DNA of 63,442 nt from JBEKHT01 sp049511715. Lineage in GTDB: Bacteria > Chloroflexota > Anaerolineae > Anaerolineales > RBG-16-64-43. Shown here in pieces: positions 27,896 through 35,732 of the stretch. Position 1 is the first letter of the stretch; each line of letters opens with the position of its first letter. The stretch spans positions 1 through 63,442 of the forward strand of contig JBEKXU010000017.1 in NCBI GenBank assembly GCA_049511715.1. The letters are read 5' to 3'. Made by a program: the position numbers and the translations under genes. The notes beneath the pieces were generated by a model that did no database searches, had not been told where the DNA came from, and saw only the letters and a program-made list of their open reading frames with translations.

Positions 27896-28123
27896 ATGCC
27901 GGTTTATGAGTACGTATGTGAAGACTGTGGGCTGGAGTTTGATGCGTTGCGCACCATGGAGCAGGCGGACGCTCTGGTGACCTGCGAGGCTTGCGGCGGC
28001 AAGCGCACCCAGAGGAAACTGTCAGTGTTCTTCGCGCAGAGTTCGGGCAGGAGCATGCCGGGCACTGGTGCCGCCGGCTGCGGCAGCTGCGCCGGCGGCA
28101 ATTGCAGCGCCTGCTCAAACTGA
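27896..28123 (+). CDS. FmdB-type zinc ribbon protein
   Basis: 75 residues beginning PVYEYVCEDCGLEFDAL, the family hallmark, with two CxxC knuckles (CEDC and CEAC) that bind one zinc. The tail is Gly/Ser/Cys-rich (GCGSCAGGNCSACSN), giving four additional Cys as two CxxC pairs, as in many FmdB proteins. The biochemical role is not established; a link to transcription of formamidase/amidase genes gave the name. GGAGGG precedes the ATG. A strong terminator follows. Confidence 0.85.
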   Translation: MPVYEYVCEDCGLEFDALRTMEQADALVTCEACGGKRTQRKLSVFFAQSSGRSMPGTGAAGCGSCAGGNCSACSN

Positions 28124-28217
28124 ATTCACCCACAACAGTGGAGGCCTCGGTCAGGAGGCACGGGGAGGCCCCCTTGCCAAGAGAGGAGGGGGCAGAAAAT
28201 CATTCCAATCCGTTTGA

Positions 28218-28245
28218 GACGGGCGGGGTAGCCCGTCTTTTTGTT
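28218..28245 (+). terminator. Strong intrinsic terminator after fmdB
   Basis: A 7-bp perfect stem (GACGGGC / GCCCGTC) with a six-base loop is followed by TTTTTGTTT, a textbook rho-independent terminator. Confidence 0.85.
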
Positions 28246-28259
28246 TCCCGGAAGGGATC

Positions 28260-28289
28260 TTGGAAGTTGCGGGGGGCTAGGGGTACCAT
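28260..28289 (+). promoter_or_regulatory. Promoter with G-tract spacer before the csoR-like gene
   Basis: TTGGAA (28260-28265) and TACCAT (28284-28289) are 18 bases apart. The spacer is GGGGGGCTAGGGG-rich and the -10 is part of GGGGTACC. Known CsoR operators are G/C tracts flanked by TA steps lying on the promoter, so self-repression is plausible; the inverted half is not clear. Confidence 0.45.
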
Positions 28290-28328
28290 GTTGCGACCCA
28301 TCCCCCCTGGTGCTCCCTGGAGGTGACT

Positions 28329-28601
28329 ATGCAGGAACGCGAGGAATCGGTCAGACGATTGAGAAACGCGGCGGGCCCTCTGGAGGGGCTCATCAAGATG
28401 GTGGAGCGCGATGCGTCTTGGGTGGATGTGATGCGCCAGATCCAGGCGGTGCAGGCCTCCCTGGGGAAGATGAACACGCATGTCCTTGAGAATCACCTTC
28501 GTTCTTGCGTGGCGACGGCGATGCGGGGGGACCGCCTGGACGATAGGGAGCGAGTCTTGCGGGAGATCGCTGACGTGTTTGAGGTGCCCTCCAGGGTTTG
28601 A
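28329..28601 (+). CDS. CsoR/RcnR-family metal-sensing repressor, first metal Cys missing
   Basis: 90 residues, all-helical DUF156 fold. GGAGG lies five bases before ATG 28329, which decides the start over a GTG six bases upstream. The family binds Cu(I) or another metal through Cys-His-Cys. Here the second and third ligands are visible in HVLENHLRSCV (H56, C60), but the first, in the conserved YCVDVL context, is replaced by Trp (SWVDVM, W31). Cu(I) sensing of the normal kind is therefore unlikely. It precedes a copZ-like gene and a wrecked copA, so the whole copper circuit looks degenerate or repurposed. Confidence 0.8.
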   Translation: MQEREESVRRLRNAAGPLEGLIKMVERDASWVDVMRQIQAVQASLGKMNTHVLENHLRSCVATAMRGDRLDDRERVLREIADVFEVPSRV

Positions 28602-28632
28602 GGGGGGCTAGTCTGGAAAAGGAGAAGCGAAC

Positions 28633-28842
28633 ATGGCGAGCGTCACGTATACGGTCCCGAATATCTCGTGCCTGCACTGTGTGCACACCATCGAAAGCGA
28701 GTTGGGTCAGCTGCCGGGAGTGCGCCGCGTGGAGGCCGATTTGGCCACCAAGAAGGTGAGTGTGGCTTTCGAGGCACCGCTGACGGAGAGCAAGATTGTC
28801 TCCCTGCTGAAGGAGATCAATTATGCGCCGGCGGGGACATAG
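28633..28842 (+). CDS. Heavy-metal-associated domain protein (CopZ-like copper chaperone)
   Basis: 69 residues comprising one HMA ferredoxin-like domain. The metal site is ISCLHCVHTIES, with CxxC (C13, C16) in the correct loop; the family normally has GMTCxxC, so the Met is replaced by Ile-Ser. Such proteins carry Cu(I) in the cytoplasm and deliver it to a P-type ATPase. The ATPase that should follow is only a remnant, starting in the same frame just after the stop codon. GGAGAAG lies upstream of the ATG. Confidence 0.8.
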   Translation: MASVTYTVPNISCLHCVHTIESELGQLPGVRRVEADLATKKVSVAFEAPLTESKIVSLLKEINYAPAGT

Positions 28843-29058
28843 GCCGGCCTAGCGGGAGGGTGGGGTTGGGAACCAGAGCGAATCATTCTCCCCATTCCGG
28901 GGATGACCTGCGCCAATTACGTGGCCACAATCGCGCGCAGCGTCGACATTCTGAACCCGATGGTGGCGGCAGAGGCCATGGCTTTCAGGTCGGTTTTCGT
29001 TGTGATCGACAGCTTGCGTCTGCGTGGTTTTCGGTCCGAAGCACGCCCCGGATCCTGA
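28843..29058 (+). pseudogene. Remnant of a copper-translocating P-type ATPase (copA) with nearly all of the gene deleted
   Basis: In one frame the sequence reads ERIILPIPGMTCANYVATIA, an N-terminal HMA domain of CopA with the second Cys changed to Tyr, and then passes within a few residues to NPMVAAEAMAFRSVFVVIDS followed by LRLRGF, which is the last membrane helix and end of CopA (typically NPMIAAAAM...SVVTNALRLRRF). The roughly 600 residues between, including the DKTGT phosphorylation site, are absent. There is no start codon with a ribosome site. The flanks of the deletion are in frame. The pairing of the two ends is seen directly; the identification is from family knowledge. Confidence 0.75.
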
Positions 29059-29198
29059 CTCCCTTGCGCAGGTTGAGGCTCCAGTCGGGGGACGTGGCGC
29101 CCCCGGACCCTGGTTGGAAAGCTCAGGCGCATGTCCACTAACCCTGGAGAAAGCGGCGCAAAGGGGAATCGAATCTAGGAAACTTGCTTCGGACACGG

Positions 29199-29226
29199 GA
29201 GAAGCCTCTCGAGAGAAGCCTCTCGA
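29199..29226 (+). repeat. Two tandem 14-bp units abutting the recA promoter
   Basis: GAGAAGCCTCTCGA occurs twice without a gap (29199-29212 and 29213-29226), ending two bases before the -35 hexamer of recA. The junction creates the palindrome CTCTCGAGAG. Position and symmetry suit an operator, possibly for a damage-responsive repressor, but no LexA site of known type is recognised and no lexA lies in the window. Confidence 0.6.
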
Positions 29227-29228
29227 GC

Positions 29229-29257
29229 TTGCTTTTGGCTGGCGAATCAAGTAGACT
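29229..29257 (+). promoter_or_regulatory. recA promoter
   Basis: TTGCTT (29229-29234) and TAGACT (29252-29257) are 17 bases apart, giving a leader of about 24 bases to ATG 29288, with GAGGGGG as ribosome site. Confidence 0.6.
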
Positions 29258-29287
29258 TCAGCGCAGCTTCCTGTGAGGGGGCCCGCG

Positions 29288-30340
29288 ATGTCGTCCGGAC
29301 GAGAGAAAGCCCTGGAAGTCGCAATTAATCAGATTCGCAAGCAATTTGGCGACGGCGCCGTGATGCGCCTTGGAGAGGCCGCCCATCTGCAGGTTGAGGT
29401 CATCCCGACGGGGTCGTTGGCCCTTGATTTAGCGTTGGGCGTCGGGGGTATTCCCCGCGGTCGCGTGACGGAGATCTTCGGTCCGGAGGCCTCCGGCAAG
29501 ACCACTCTTTGTCAGCACATTGTTGCCGAATCACAGAAGCGCGGCGGCATGTGCGCCTTCATTGACATGGAGCACGCCCTCGACCCAGTCTATGCGGCAC
29601 GGTGTGGAGTGAACACCGATGATCTCTACATCGCCCAACCTGACACAGGAGAGCAGGCCCTCGAAATCGGTGAGACCTTGGTTCGCTCGGGTGCTGTGGA
29701 CGTCGTGGTGGTCGACTCGGTGGCTGCGCTCGTCCCGCGGGCGGAAATTGAAGGGGACATGGGCGATGCCACCATGGGCATGCAGGCTCGACTCATGAGC
29801 CAGGCGTTGCGCAAGCTTTCGGGGGCGATCAAACAGTCCAACGCGGCCATGATCTTCACCAATCAATTGAGGCAGAAGATTGGAGTGATGTTCGGCAACC
29901 CAGAAACTACCACGGGCGGAATGGCCCTCAAGTTCTACGCCTCCGTGCGTTTGGATGTCCGGCGAATTCAGTCGATTAAAGTGGGAGCGGAGGTTGTGGG
30001 CAGCCGCACGCGAGTGCGGGTGGTCAAGAACAAGGTGGCTCCTCCCTTCCGCGAGGCGGAATTTGACATCATGTACAACGAGGGGATTTCCCGGGAGGGG
30101 GACCTGATCGACATTGGGACCCAGATGTCGTTGATCGCCAAGCGAGGCGCCTTCTTTTCCTTCGGTGAGACCCGCATTGGACAGGGCAGGGAGAACGCCA
30201 AACAATACTTGAAAGAACACCCCGACTTGACTGCGCAAATTGAGCAGGCCATTCGGGAACAGATCCTCTCGAACCGGGAGGCAATGAAGTTCGGGACCTC
30301 CTCGGACGATGAAGGCAAGGCAGAGGAAGAGGCGACGTAA
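29288..30340 (+). CDS. recA: RecA recombinase
   Basis: 350 residues. Walker A GPEASGKTT (about 65-73), Walker B VVVVDSVAALVPRAEIEGD with loop L1, loop L2 (FGNPETTTGGMALKFYASVR) and the acidic tail (DDEGKAEEEAT) are all present. RecA polymerises on single-stranded DNA, pairs homologous strands and promotes cleavage of LexA-type repressors. ATG 29288 is preferred over a GTG at 29273 because GAGGGGG sits six bases upstream. recX follows after a terminator-like hairpin. Upstream 14-bp repeats may control it. Confidence 0.96.
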   Translation: MSSGREKALEVAINQIRKQFGDGAVMRLGEAAHLQVEVIPTGSLALDLALGVGGIPRGRVTEIFGPEASGKTTLCQHIVAESQKRGGMCAFIDMEHALDPVYAARCGVNTDDLYIAQPDTGEQALEIGETLVRSGAVDVVVVDSVAALVPRAEIEGDMGDATMGMQARLMSQALRKLSGAIKQSNAAMIFTNQLRQKIGVMFGNPETTTGGMALKFYASVRLDVRRIQSIKVGAEVVGSRTRVRVVKNKVAPPFREAEFDIMYNEGISREGDLIDIGTQMSLIAKRGAFFSFGETRIGQGRENAKQYLKEHPDLTAQIEQAIREQILSNREAMKFGTSSDDEGKAEEEAT

Positions 30341-30615
30341 GCGCGCACCGCAGGGCGAACAAGGGTTGCGCGGGACACGGCAGGCAGAGAACCCTGGGGG
30401 CGGATGACCCCGGCCCCTCTCAGATTCGAAGGTCGATTGAACCATTCGGAGAAGAAAAGCGGGGGTTCTGACGCACGGGCTGGATGCTGGCAAGGAATAA
30501 GTCCGGATGGTTTGCGCAGCGCCCGGTCTGGGTCGGTACAAGGGGCCTGAGACCGGTGCGATGACCTGAGACGATGGCGCCGATCGCTCGTGGTCGGCGG
30601 TGAGTGGTTCTTGAG

Positions 30616-30657
30616 GCAGCCGCATCCCGTTGGCGGGTTGGCGGCTGCTTGCGTTTT
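30616..30657 (+). terminator. Terminator or attenuator between recA and recX
   Basis: GCAGCCGC (30616-30623) pairs with GCGGCTGC (30641-30648); inside, CCCG-TTGG-CGGG forms a nested stem. TTGCGTTTT follows. It ends about 10 bases before the recX start, as in other bacteria where read-through past a hairpin keeps RecX low relative to RecA. The rest of the 326-base recA-recX gap shows no gene. Confidence 0.6.
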
Positions 30658-30666
30658 GATCTGGCC

Positions 30667-31317
30667 ATGGTGACGGTGATACGAGGCCTTCGACGCAGGA
30701 CGGGCTCCAGGCGGGTCGAGGTCGAACTCAGTGATGGCCGCTCTCTGACGCTGGCCCCGTTGATCGCCGCCGAGCTGCACCGGGGCCAGACGCTGGGCGC
30801 GGAAGATCTTGAGCGCCTGCGGTCACGGGATGAGGAAGAAAGTGTGCTGCAAGGATGCCTGGCATTGATTGCCAGGAGAGCCCGCTCCCGGACGGAAATA
30901 CGGCAGTATCTCCGCCGCAGGAAAGTGGATGCCGCAGTGGCCGAGCGGGTGCTCAACCGATTGGGCGAGCGAGGCTTGGTGGATGATGCCGATTTTGCGA
31001 GGTCCTGGGTAGAAAACCGCCTGGCGCTTCATCCCCGATCGGCACGGGCCTTGGGTCAGGAGCTACGCCTTAAGGGGATTTCCCCCGAGTTGGCGGCACG
31101 GGCACTTGCAGGGGTCGATGAGGAAGAGGCGGCCATGCGTCTGGCTCGCAGCAAAGCCGCCCGTTGGCGGGACTGTGGAAAACGCGAGTTTGAAAGGCGG
31201 CTCGGAAGTTACCTGGCTAGGCGCGGCTTTTCTTTCGAGATCATCCATTCCGTCCTCGACGGACTGTACGGGGAATTGCGCTCAAAGGATTCCGGGTCCG
31301 AGGGAGGGACCGCCTGA
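30667..31317 (+). CDS. recX: RecX regulatory protein
   Basis: 216 residues from ATG 30667 (VTVIRGLRRRTGSRRVEVEL). After an N-terminal beta segment come three-helix repeats typical of RecX: ALIARRARSRTEIRQYLRRR, then GLVDDADFARSWVENRL with the family F-A-xx-W-x2-x-R pattern, then GISPELAARALAGVDEEEAA. RecX binds in the groove of RecA filaments and limits their growth and ATPase activity. It sits next to recA as usual and 62 bases before rny. Confidence 0.88.
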   Translation: MVTVIRGLRRRTGSRRVEVELSDGRSLTLAPLIAAELHRGQTLGAEDLERLRSRDEEESVLQGCLALIARRARSRTEIRQYLRRRKVDAAVAERVLNRLGERGLVDDADFARSWVENRLALHPRSARALGQELRLKGISPELAARALAGVDEEEAAMRLARSKAARWRDCGKREFERRLGSYLARRGFSFEIIHSVLDGLYGELRSKDSGSEGGTA

Positions 31318-31379
31318 GGCCGGCTGGCGGCGACAGGTGGGGCCCTCGGCCCAACAAATCGAGAAAGTGAGGCAAGACC

Positions 31380-32912
31380 ATGGTATCGACCCTGATTGGC
31401 GTTGTCTTGGCGGTCGTGGGGCTCGCCCTTGGGCTGGGGGTGGGTTATGCCTATCGCCAGCACCTCCTGGGTGTGGAGTCACAGAAAAGACGGGCCCAGC
31501 TCAACAAGGAGCTGGAGGAGGCCACTGCGCGGGCCCAACAAGTCGAGTTGCAAGCGCGCGACGCGGCCATCCGCATGCGTGATGAGGCGGAGGCGGAAAT
31601 TGCTCGGCGGCGGACTGATTTGGGGCATGAAGAGGAACGGCTGCAACGCCGGAGGGCGGAGGTCGACCACAAGCAGGAGCGCGCAGAACAAAGGGAGCAG
31701 GCCTTTAGCAAGCGCCAGAGCGCGCTGGACAAACGCGCCAATGACCTGGACAAGATGCAGGCGGAGCGGCTGGCCGAGTTGCAGCGCGTAGCCAACATGA
31801 GTACGGAGGAAGCCAAGGCCCAGTTGCTGGCACAGGTGGAGCAGGAGGCCCGGGCCGACATGGCGCGAACGATCCATCAGGTCGAGGAAGAAGCCCGCGC
31901 CGAGGGCGATCGCCGGGCGCGCGAAATCATTTCAGACGCGATCCAAAGAATTGCTTCCGAACATGTGGCCGAGGTCGCGGTTTCGGTCGTCCCCTTGCCC
32001 GGTGAGGAGATGAAGGGCCGCATCATCGGCCGCAACGGTCGCAATATCCGCGCTTTTGAGCAGGCGGCGGGCGTCGATGTGATCGTGGATGACACGCCCG
32101 AAGCGGTCACCATCTCCTCCTTTGATCCTGTGCGGCGAGAGGTCGCGCGTCGTGCCCTGGCGAAGCTGATCCTGGACGGCAGAATCCACCCCGCTCATAT
32201 TGAAAAGGTGCTTGAGGATTCGCGCAGTGAGGTCGAGCAGGTCATCCTGGAGGAAGGTGAACGCGCGGCTTTCGAATCGGGCGTTCCTGGGTTGCATCCG
32301 GAGATCCTGAAGAAACTCGGAACCCTGAAGTTCCGCACTTCCTACGGCCAGAATCAGCACCAACATGCTATTGAAACGGCGCTCATTGCGGGGATCATTG
32401 CGGCGGAACTGGGGGCCGATGTGGCGCTGGCCAAAGCGGGGGGACTCCTGCATGACTTGGGCAAAGCGATGGATCATGATGTAGAGGGAACCCATGCCAT
32501 GATCGGGGCGGAGTTCGTTCGCCGCTATGGAGTCAACCCCCGAGTGACCAACATTATTTCCTCCCACCACCATGAGGTTGATCAGGAAAGCGTCGAAGCA
32601 GTGATTGTGGAGGCGGCGGATGCCATCTCGGGAGCTCGACCGGGCGCCCGACGTGAGAATCTAGAGCAATACGTCAAGCGGATCCGCACACTGGAGGAAA
32701 TGGCTACCTCGTTTTCGGGGGTGGTTGAAGCATACGCTTTGCAAGCCGGCCGTGAGGTTCGGATCATCGTAAAGCCCGAGGAACTGGACGACCTCGCGGC
32801 TGTACGCTTGGCCGGCGACATCGCCCGCAAGATTGAGGAAGGTCTTCAGTATCCGGGCCAGATCAAGGTGACCGTGATCCGTGAAACCCGTGCTGTGGAT
32901 TATGCCAAGTAG
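31380..32912 (+). CDS. rny: Ribonuclease Y
   Basis: 510 residues. An N-terminal membrane helix (STLIGVVLAVVGLALGLGVGYAY) is followed by a long Gln/Glu/Arg coiled coil (about 35-180), a KH domain (GRIIGRNGRNIRAFE; most family members have GREGRN) and an HD domain (HAIETALIAGIIAAE, then HDLGKAMDHDVEGTHA) that holds the metal ions. RNase Y is a membrane-attached endonuclease that begins mRNA decay. Its presence with RNase J is the Gram-positive-like decay system and suggests RNase E is absent or secondary. Confidence 0.94.
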   Translation: MVSTLIGVVLAVVGLALGLGVGYAYRQHLLGVESQKRRAQLNKELEEATARAQQVELQARDAAIRMRDEAEAEIARRRTDLGHEEERLQRRRAEVDHKQERAEQREQAFSKRQSALDKRANDLDKMQAERLAELQRVANMSTEEAKAQLLAQVEQEARADMARTIHQVEEEARAEGDRRAREIISDAIQRIASEHVAEVAVSVVPLPGEEMKGRIIGRNGRNIRAFEQAAGVDVIVDDTPEAVTISSFDPVRREVARRALAKLILDGRIHPAHIEKVLEDSRSEVEQVILEEGERAAFESGVPGLHPEILKKLGTLKFRTSYGQNQHQHAIETALIAGIIAAELGADVALAKAGGLLHDLGKAMDHDVEGTHAMIGAEFVRRYGVNPRVTNIISSHHHEVDQESVEAVIVEAADAISGARPGARRENLEQYVKRIRTLEEMATSFSGVVEAYALQAGREVRIIVKPEELDDLAAVRLAGDIARKIEEGLQYPGQIKVTVIRETRAVDYAK

Positions 32913-32938
32913 CCAATGCCCGGCCCGGGTTCCGTTGT

Positions 32939-33547
32939 CTACGGGACAGCGGGCTGCCCGTAAAGAAACCAGAAGTCGGGCCGGGGAAAGGCCGACTTCA
33001 ACCGGGAATCCCAGAGGAACTCGCCCTCCCGGAAGTGCAAACGGAGCTCCTGGTCGAGTCCGGCGACCGCCCGGCGATAGGCCGCGTCGAGCAGGGTAGA
33101 TTCGGGCTGGGAGGCCAGCAAGGTGAGCAGGACGCGCTCACGAATATCCTGGGGGTACCGGTCGAGGACGGAATTCGGGGATTCCGCCAGGTCCTCCAGA
33201 TAGGAACGCCACAGGTTCAAATGACTTCTCGCTTCTGCGACAATCTTGCGTGCGATCACACTCCCCCAGCGAGCACGCAGAGCGGCGATGCGGGAGATGG
33301 ATCTCTGAAAGGCCCCGACCTCGGAATCGGGCAAGGATCCTTCTAGGGCAGCGAGCCTGGCCATGGCAAGAACCAGTCCCCCCATGGATAAGAGAGGCAG
33401 TGGAACTCGGCCGCGCTCGGATTGCAGGTGCCAGTAGATCTCCTGGGAAAGCAAATAGTCCTCAAGCTCCCGCGTAGCGGCCTGAAGAAAGCTCAAATCG
33501 GTGTCCGGAAGGTACGCCCCGCGGCCCCAGCGACGGTCTTCGGCCAT
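32939..33547 (-). CDS. Conserved-looking protein of unknown function downstream of a response regulator
   Basis: 202 residues, mostly helical by composition, soluble, with no Cys and no recognisable motif. The sequence is rich in Arg/Glu/Leu (for example VPLPLLSMGGLVLAMARLAA and DIRERVLLTLLASQPESTLL) and ends in aromatic-rich RPDFWFLYGQPAVP. GGGAGGA precedes the ATG. Only 7 bases separate it from the response regulator stop, so they form a two-gene operon. I cannot name its function. Confidence 0.65.
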   Translation of the reverse strand: MAEDRRWGRGAYLPDTDLSFLQAATRELEDYLLSQEIYWHLQSERGRVPLPLLSMGGLVLAMARLAALEGSLPDSEVGAFQRSISRIAALRARWGSVIARKIVAEARSHLNLWRSYLEDLAESPNSVLDRYPQDIRERVLLTLLASQPESTLLDAAYRRAVAGLDQELRLHFREGEFLWDSRLKSAFPRPDFWFLYGQPAVP

Positions 33548-33554
33548 TCCTCCC

Positions 33555-33920
33555 TCATGTGGCAGTTCCCAGAGTCCGGCGGATGTTGTCGAGCAATGTG
33601 CTCAGGCGAACGGGTTTGACCAGGTAGCCCCAACCCAGAGCTCGGCCGGTCTGCTGATCCTCGGCGGATCCCCGCGCGGTGAAAAAGAGAATGGGGGGAG
33701 CAGGCGTGTGCTGCGTAAGCAGACGGCGAGCGACCTCAAATCCGTCGAGATCCGGAAGCATCACGTCCAGCACGATCAGGTCCGGGTTCTCTTTCGGCAC
33801 CTTGCGCAGGGCCTCCTCGCCGGAAAAGCACTCGATCACTTCATAGCCGGCTCGTTCCAGAGTCAGGGAGATCAACTTGAGGGTGTCTGGCTCGTCGTCA
33901 ACGACCAGGATGCGGGACAT
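33555..33920 (-). CDS. Single-domain response regulator (receiver only)
   Basis: 121 residues, all receiver: acidic pair D9-D10 in ILVVDDEPDT, phosphoacceptor Asp in LIVLDVMLPDLDGFEVA (D52 region), Thr in ILFFTARG and Lys in YLVKPVRLSTLL. No output domain is attached, so it signals by contacts, like Spo0F or CheY. No histidine kinase is in the window; the unknown 202-residue protein it is co-transcribed with may be its partner. GGGGAG precedes the ATG. Confidence 0.85.
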   Translation of the reverse strand: MSRILVVDDEPDTLKLISLTLERAGYEVIECFSGEEALRKVPKENPDLIVLDVMLPDLDGFEVARRLLTQHTPAPPILFFTARGSAEDQQTGRALGWGYLVKPVRLSTLLDNIRRTLGTAT

Positions 33921-34058
33921 TCGGATTCTCCCCAGGCAGGCGTGCGATCGAAACGAGATGAGAGGCTTGGCCCCCGGAACTGATTGTACGTCAGGTTGCC
34001 TGGCCGGCCATGGCCGCGCGGCGCACGCCGGGCGGGCCCCCGGGGGAGCTCTGCCTCT

Positions 34059-35726
34059 CTATTCCCCATAGAGTGTGCGCTTGGCGCGCCGGACTTTGTC
34101 CTCCCCTAGCTGGAGCGGCTTCGGTCCGGCGATTTCCGCGTAGAGGCTTTCGTCATACTCCCGTGTGCGGATCACTACCGGCATAGGCACCGCGTGTCCG
34201 AGGATTAGGGCCTGCTGTCGCGTATCCAAACGGGCCAAGACCTCGCGCAGCGCGGCCGCTCCGGAGATCCCGGAAAAGACGGCACGGATATCCGCCTCGT
34301 TATCCAGGAGACAGGTCACCCGTGTGCCGATCTGGCTCATGACCTCCTCTTCAATCGCACTCGGACGTTGGTCCACAACGAGCAAGGTCACATTGTACTT
34401 GCGCAGCTCGCGAGCAATCACCCCGAAAATGGTGTGTCCGGCGACCTGCGGATGAAGGAATTTGTGGGCCTCCTCAATCACGATGACCAAGGGCTTGGGT
34501 TCTTCCGCTTGCCCTCCGGCGGCGAGATTCTTGCGGAGAACGTAGCGCTGATGAATCCGGCGGGTGAGGAAGTTGGCCACCAGAATGTAGGCCTCGAGCA
34601 TGCTCTCGTAAGTCCCGAATTCCAGTACCACGCTGATGCCCGCGTTCAGTCGCGCGAAGATCTGTTCGGTCAGGTCATCGGCCAAAGGCTCCGGCTGGAG
34701 GAACTTCAATCGGTTGAAGAACTCAAACTTGCGCCGAATCGCCCCCAGTGTTCCAGGGTACAGTCGGTCGCCCTCGGTCAGTTCTTTGAGCTCCTCGCCC
34801 TCCTCCTCGGCCAGCAGCTTGCCAATCCAGTCTCGGCCGAGCTTGCGGTGCAGGTAGTAAAGGGCGCCTACCTGTATTTCGGTCAAATCCATCAAGCCGG
34901 CCAGCAACTCGACATCTTCGGGCTCAATCTGCTGTGTGCTGAGACGAAGCTCCCCATCCACCTTGCTACCCCGGTGACGCGAGGTCTCGGGATCCAGGGT
35001 GATCACACTCACCCGCCCATCGCTGAAGAGCTGTCGCAGGCCCTTGAACTCCCGCCCGGATTCATCGCGCACGCTCCAGCCGTAGTCGTTGTGCATGTCA
35101 AAAATCAGGCAGGAGGCCAAGCCCGAATGGATGACGCCTGCGAGCAGAATGCGGGTGATGAAAGATTTTCCGGTGCCGCTCTTCCCGAACACCCCGGAGG
35201 AACGCTCCACCAGCTTGGCCAAATCCAAGTTCACTCGGACTCGGTCCATCTCCAAAGGGGAGCCCACGGGAAAGTGCTGGCGGTCCTGCAAGCCGAACAC
35301 CAGGTTGACCTCGGCCTCTTCGGCCTCGTAGACCGGAGCGAAGTGATCCGGGATGGTCTTGAGCGGCCTCGGCTTGCCGACTCCCTGCCCGAGCACGAGC
35401 ATCGGGGTGACGTGCATGACCCCGTACGCCACCGTGCCTCGATATGCTTGCTTGAGGTCGATCTCTTCCGGCGAGGGCAGGTAGTTGGCCAGGTCCGGCC
35501 GAGACGACTCGAGGCCCAAATCGGTGATCATGCCAAAAAAGCGTTGACCCGTTTCCCCTTCGACGACTACATAACGCCCGACAGCCAAGCTTTCAATCAT
35601 GGTGTGGGCATCGAGCTTCACCTCCAAGCCTTTGGACAAGGACCCTCCCATGACCATGCCAAGGGGGCGTCGGCCTGCGGTCAATGGAGACTGGTCGAGA
35701 AAGGCATCCAGATCATTGGGCATCAT
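34059..35726 (-). CDS. HerA-type DNA-translocase ATPase (DUF87/HAS barrel)
   Basis: 555 residues. An N-terminal HAS-barrel (about 20-110; SLAVGRYVVVEGETGQRFFG then MITDLG) is followed by a FtsK/HerA RecA-like motor with Walker A GKSGTGKS (181-188), Walker B LVIVIEEAHKFLHP and the arginine-finger region (ARELRKYNVTLLVVDQRPSA). HerA forms a hexamer that drives the NurA nuclease in DNA-end resection; archaea are the classic hosts. A separate HAS-barrel protein lies 6 bases upstream in the same operon, and a NurA gene lies about 3 kb away on the same strand. The two start codons ATGATG follow AAGGTGAG. Confidence 0.85.
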   Translation of the reverse strand: MMPNDLDAFLDQSPLTAGRRPLGMVMGGSLSKGLEVKLDAHTMIESLAVGRYVVVEGETGQRFFGMITDLGLESSRPDLANYLPSPEEIDLKQAYRGTVAYGVMHVTPMLVLGQGVGKPRPLKTIPDHFAPVYEAEEAEVNLVFGLQDRQHFPVGSPLEMDRVRVNLDLAKLVERSSGVFGKSGTGKSFITRILLAGVIHSGLASCLIFDMHNDYGWSVRDESGREFKGLRQLFSDGRVSVITLDPETSRHRGSKVDGELRLSTQQIEPEDVELLAGLMDLTEIQVGALYYLHRKLGRDWIGKLLAEEEGEELKELTEGDRLYPGTLGAIRRKFEFFNRLKFLQPEPLADDLTEQIFARLNAGISVVLEFGTYESMLEAYILVANFLTRRIHQRYVLRKNLAAGGQAEEPKPLVIVIEEAHKFLHPQVAGHTIFGVIARELRKYNVTLLVVDQRPSAIEEEVMSQIGTRVTCLLDNEADIRAVFSGISGAAALREVLARLDTRQQALILGHAVPMPVVIRTREYDESLYAEIAGPKPLQLGEDKVRRAKRTLYGE

Positions 35727-35732
35727 GGGATC

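Noticed and set aside
28633..29058. copZ-like gene and copA remnant as one gene with a read-through stop
   Set aside because: The copZ-like domain is complete and ends normally; the frame agreement after TAG fits a neighbouring gene whose start was lost, and there is no readthrough signal.
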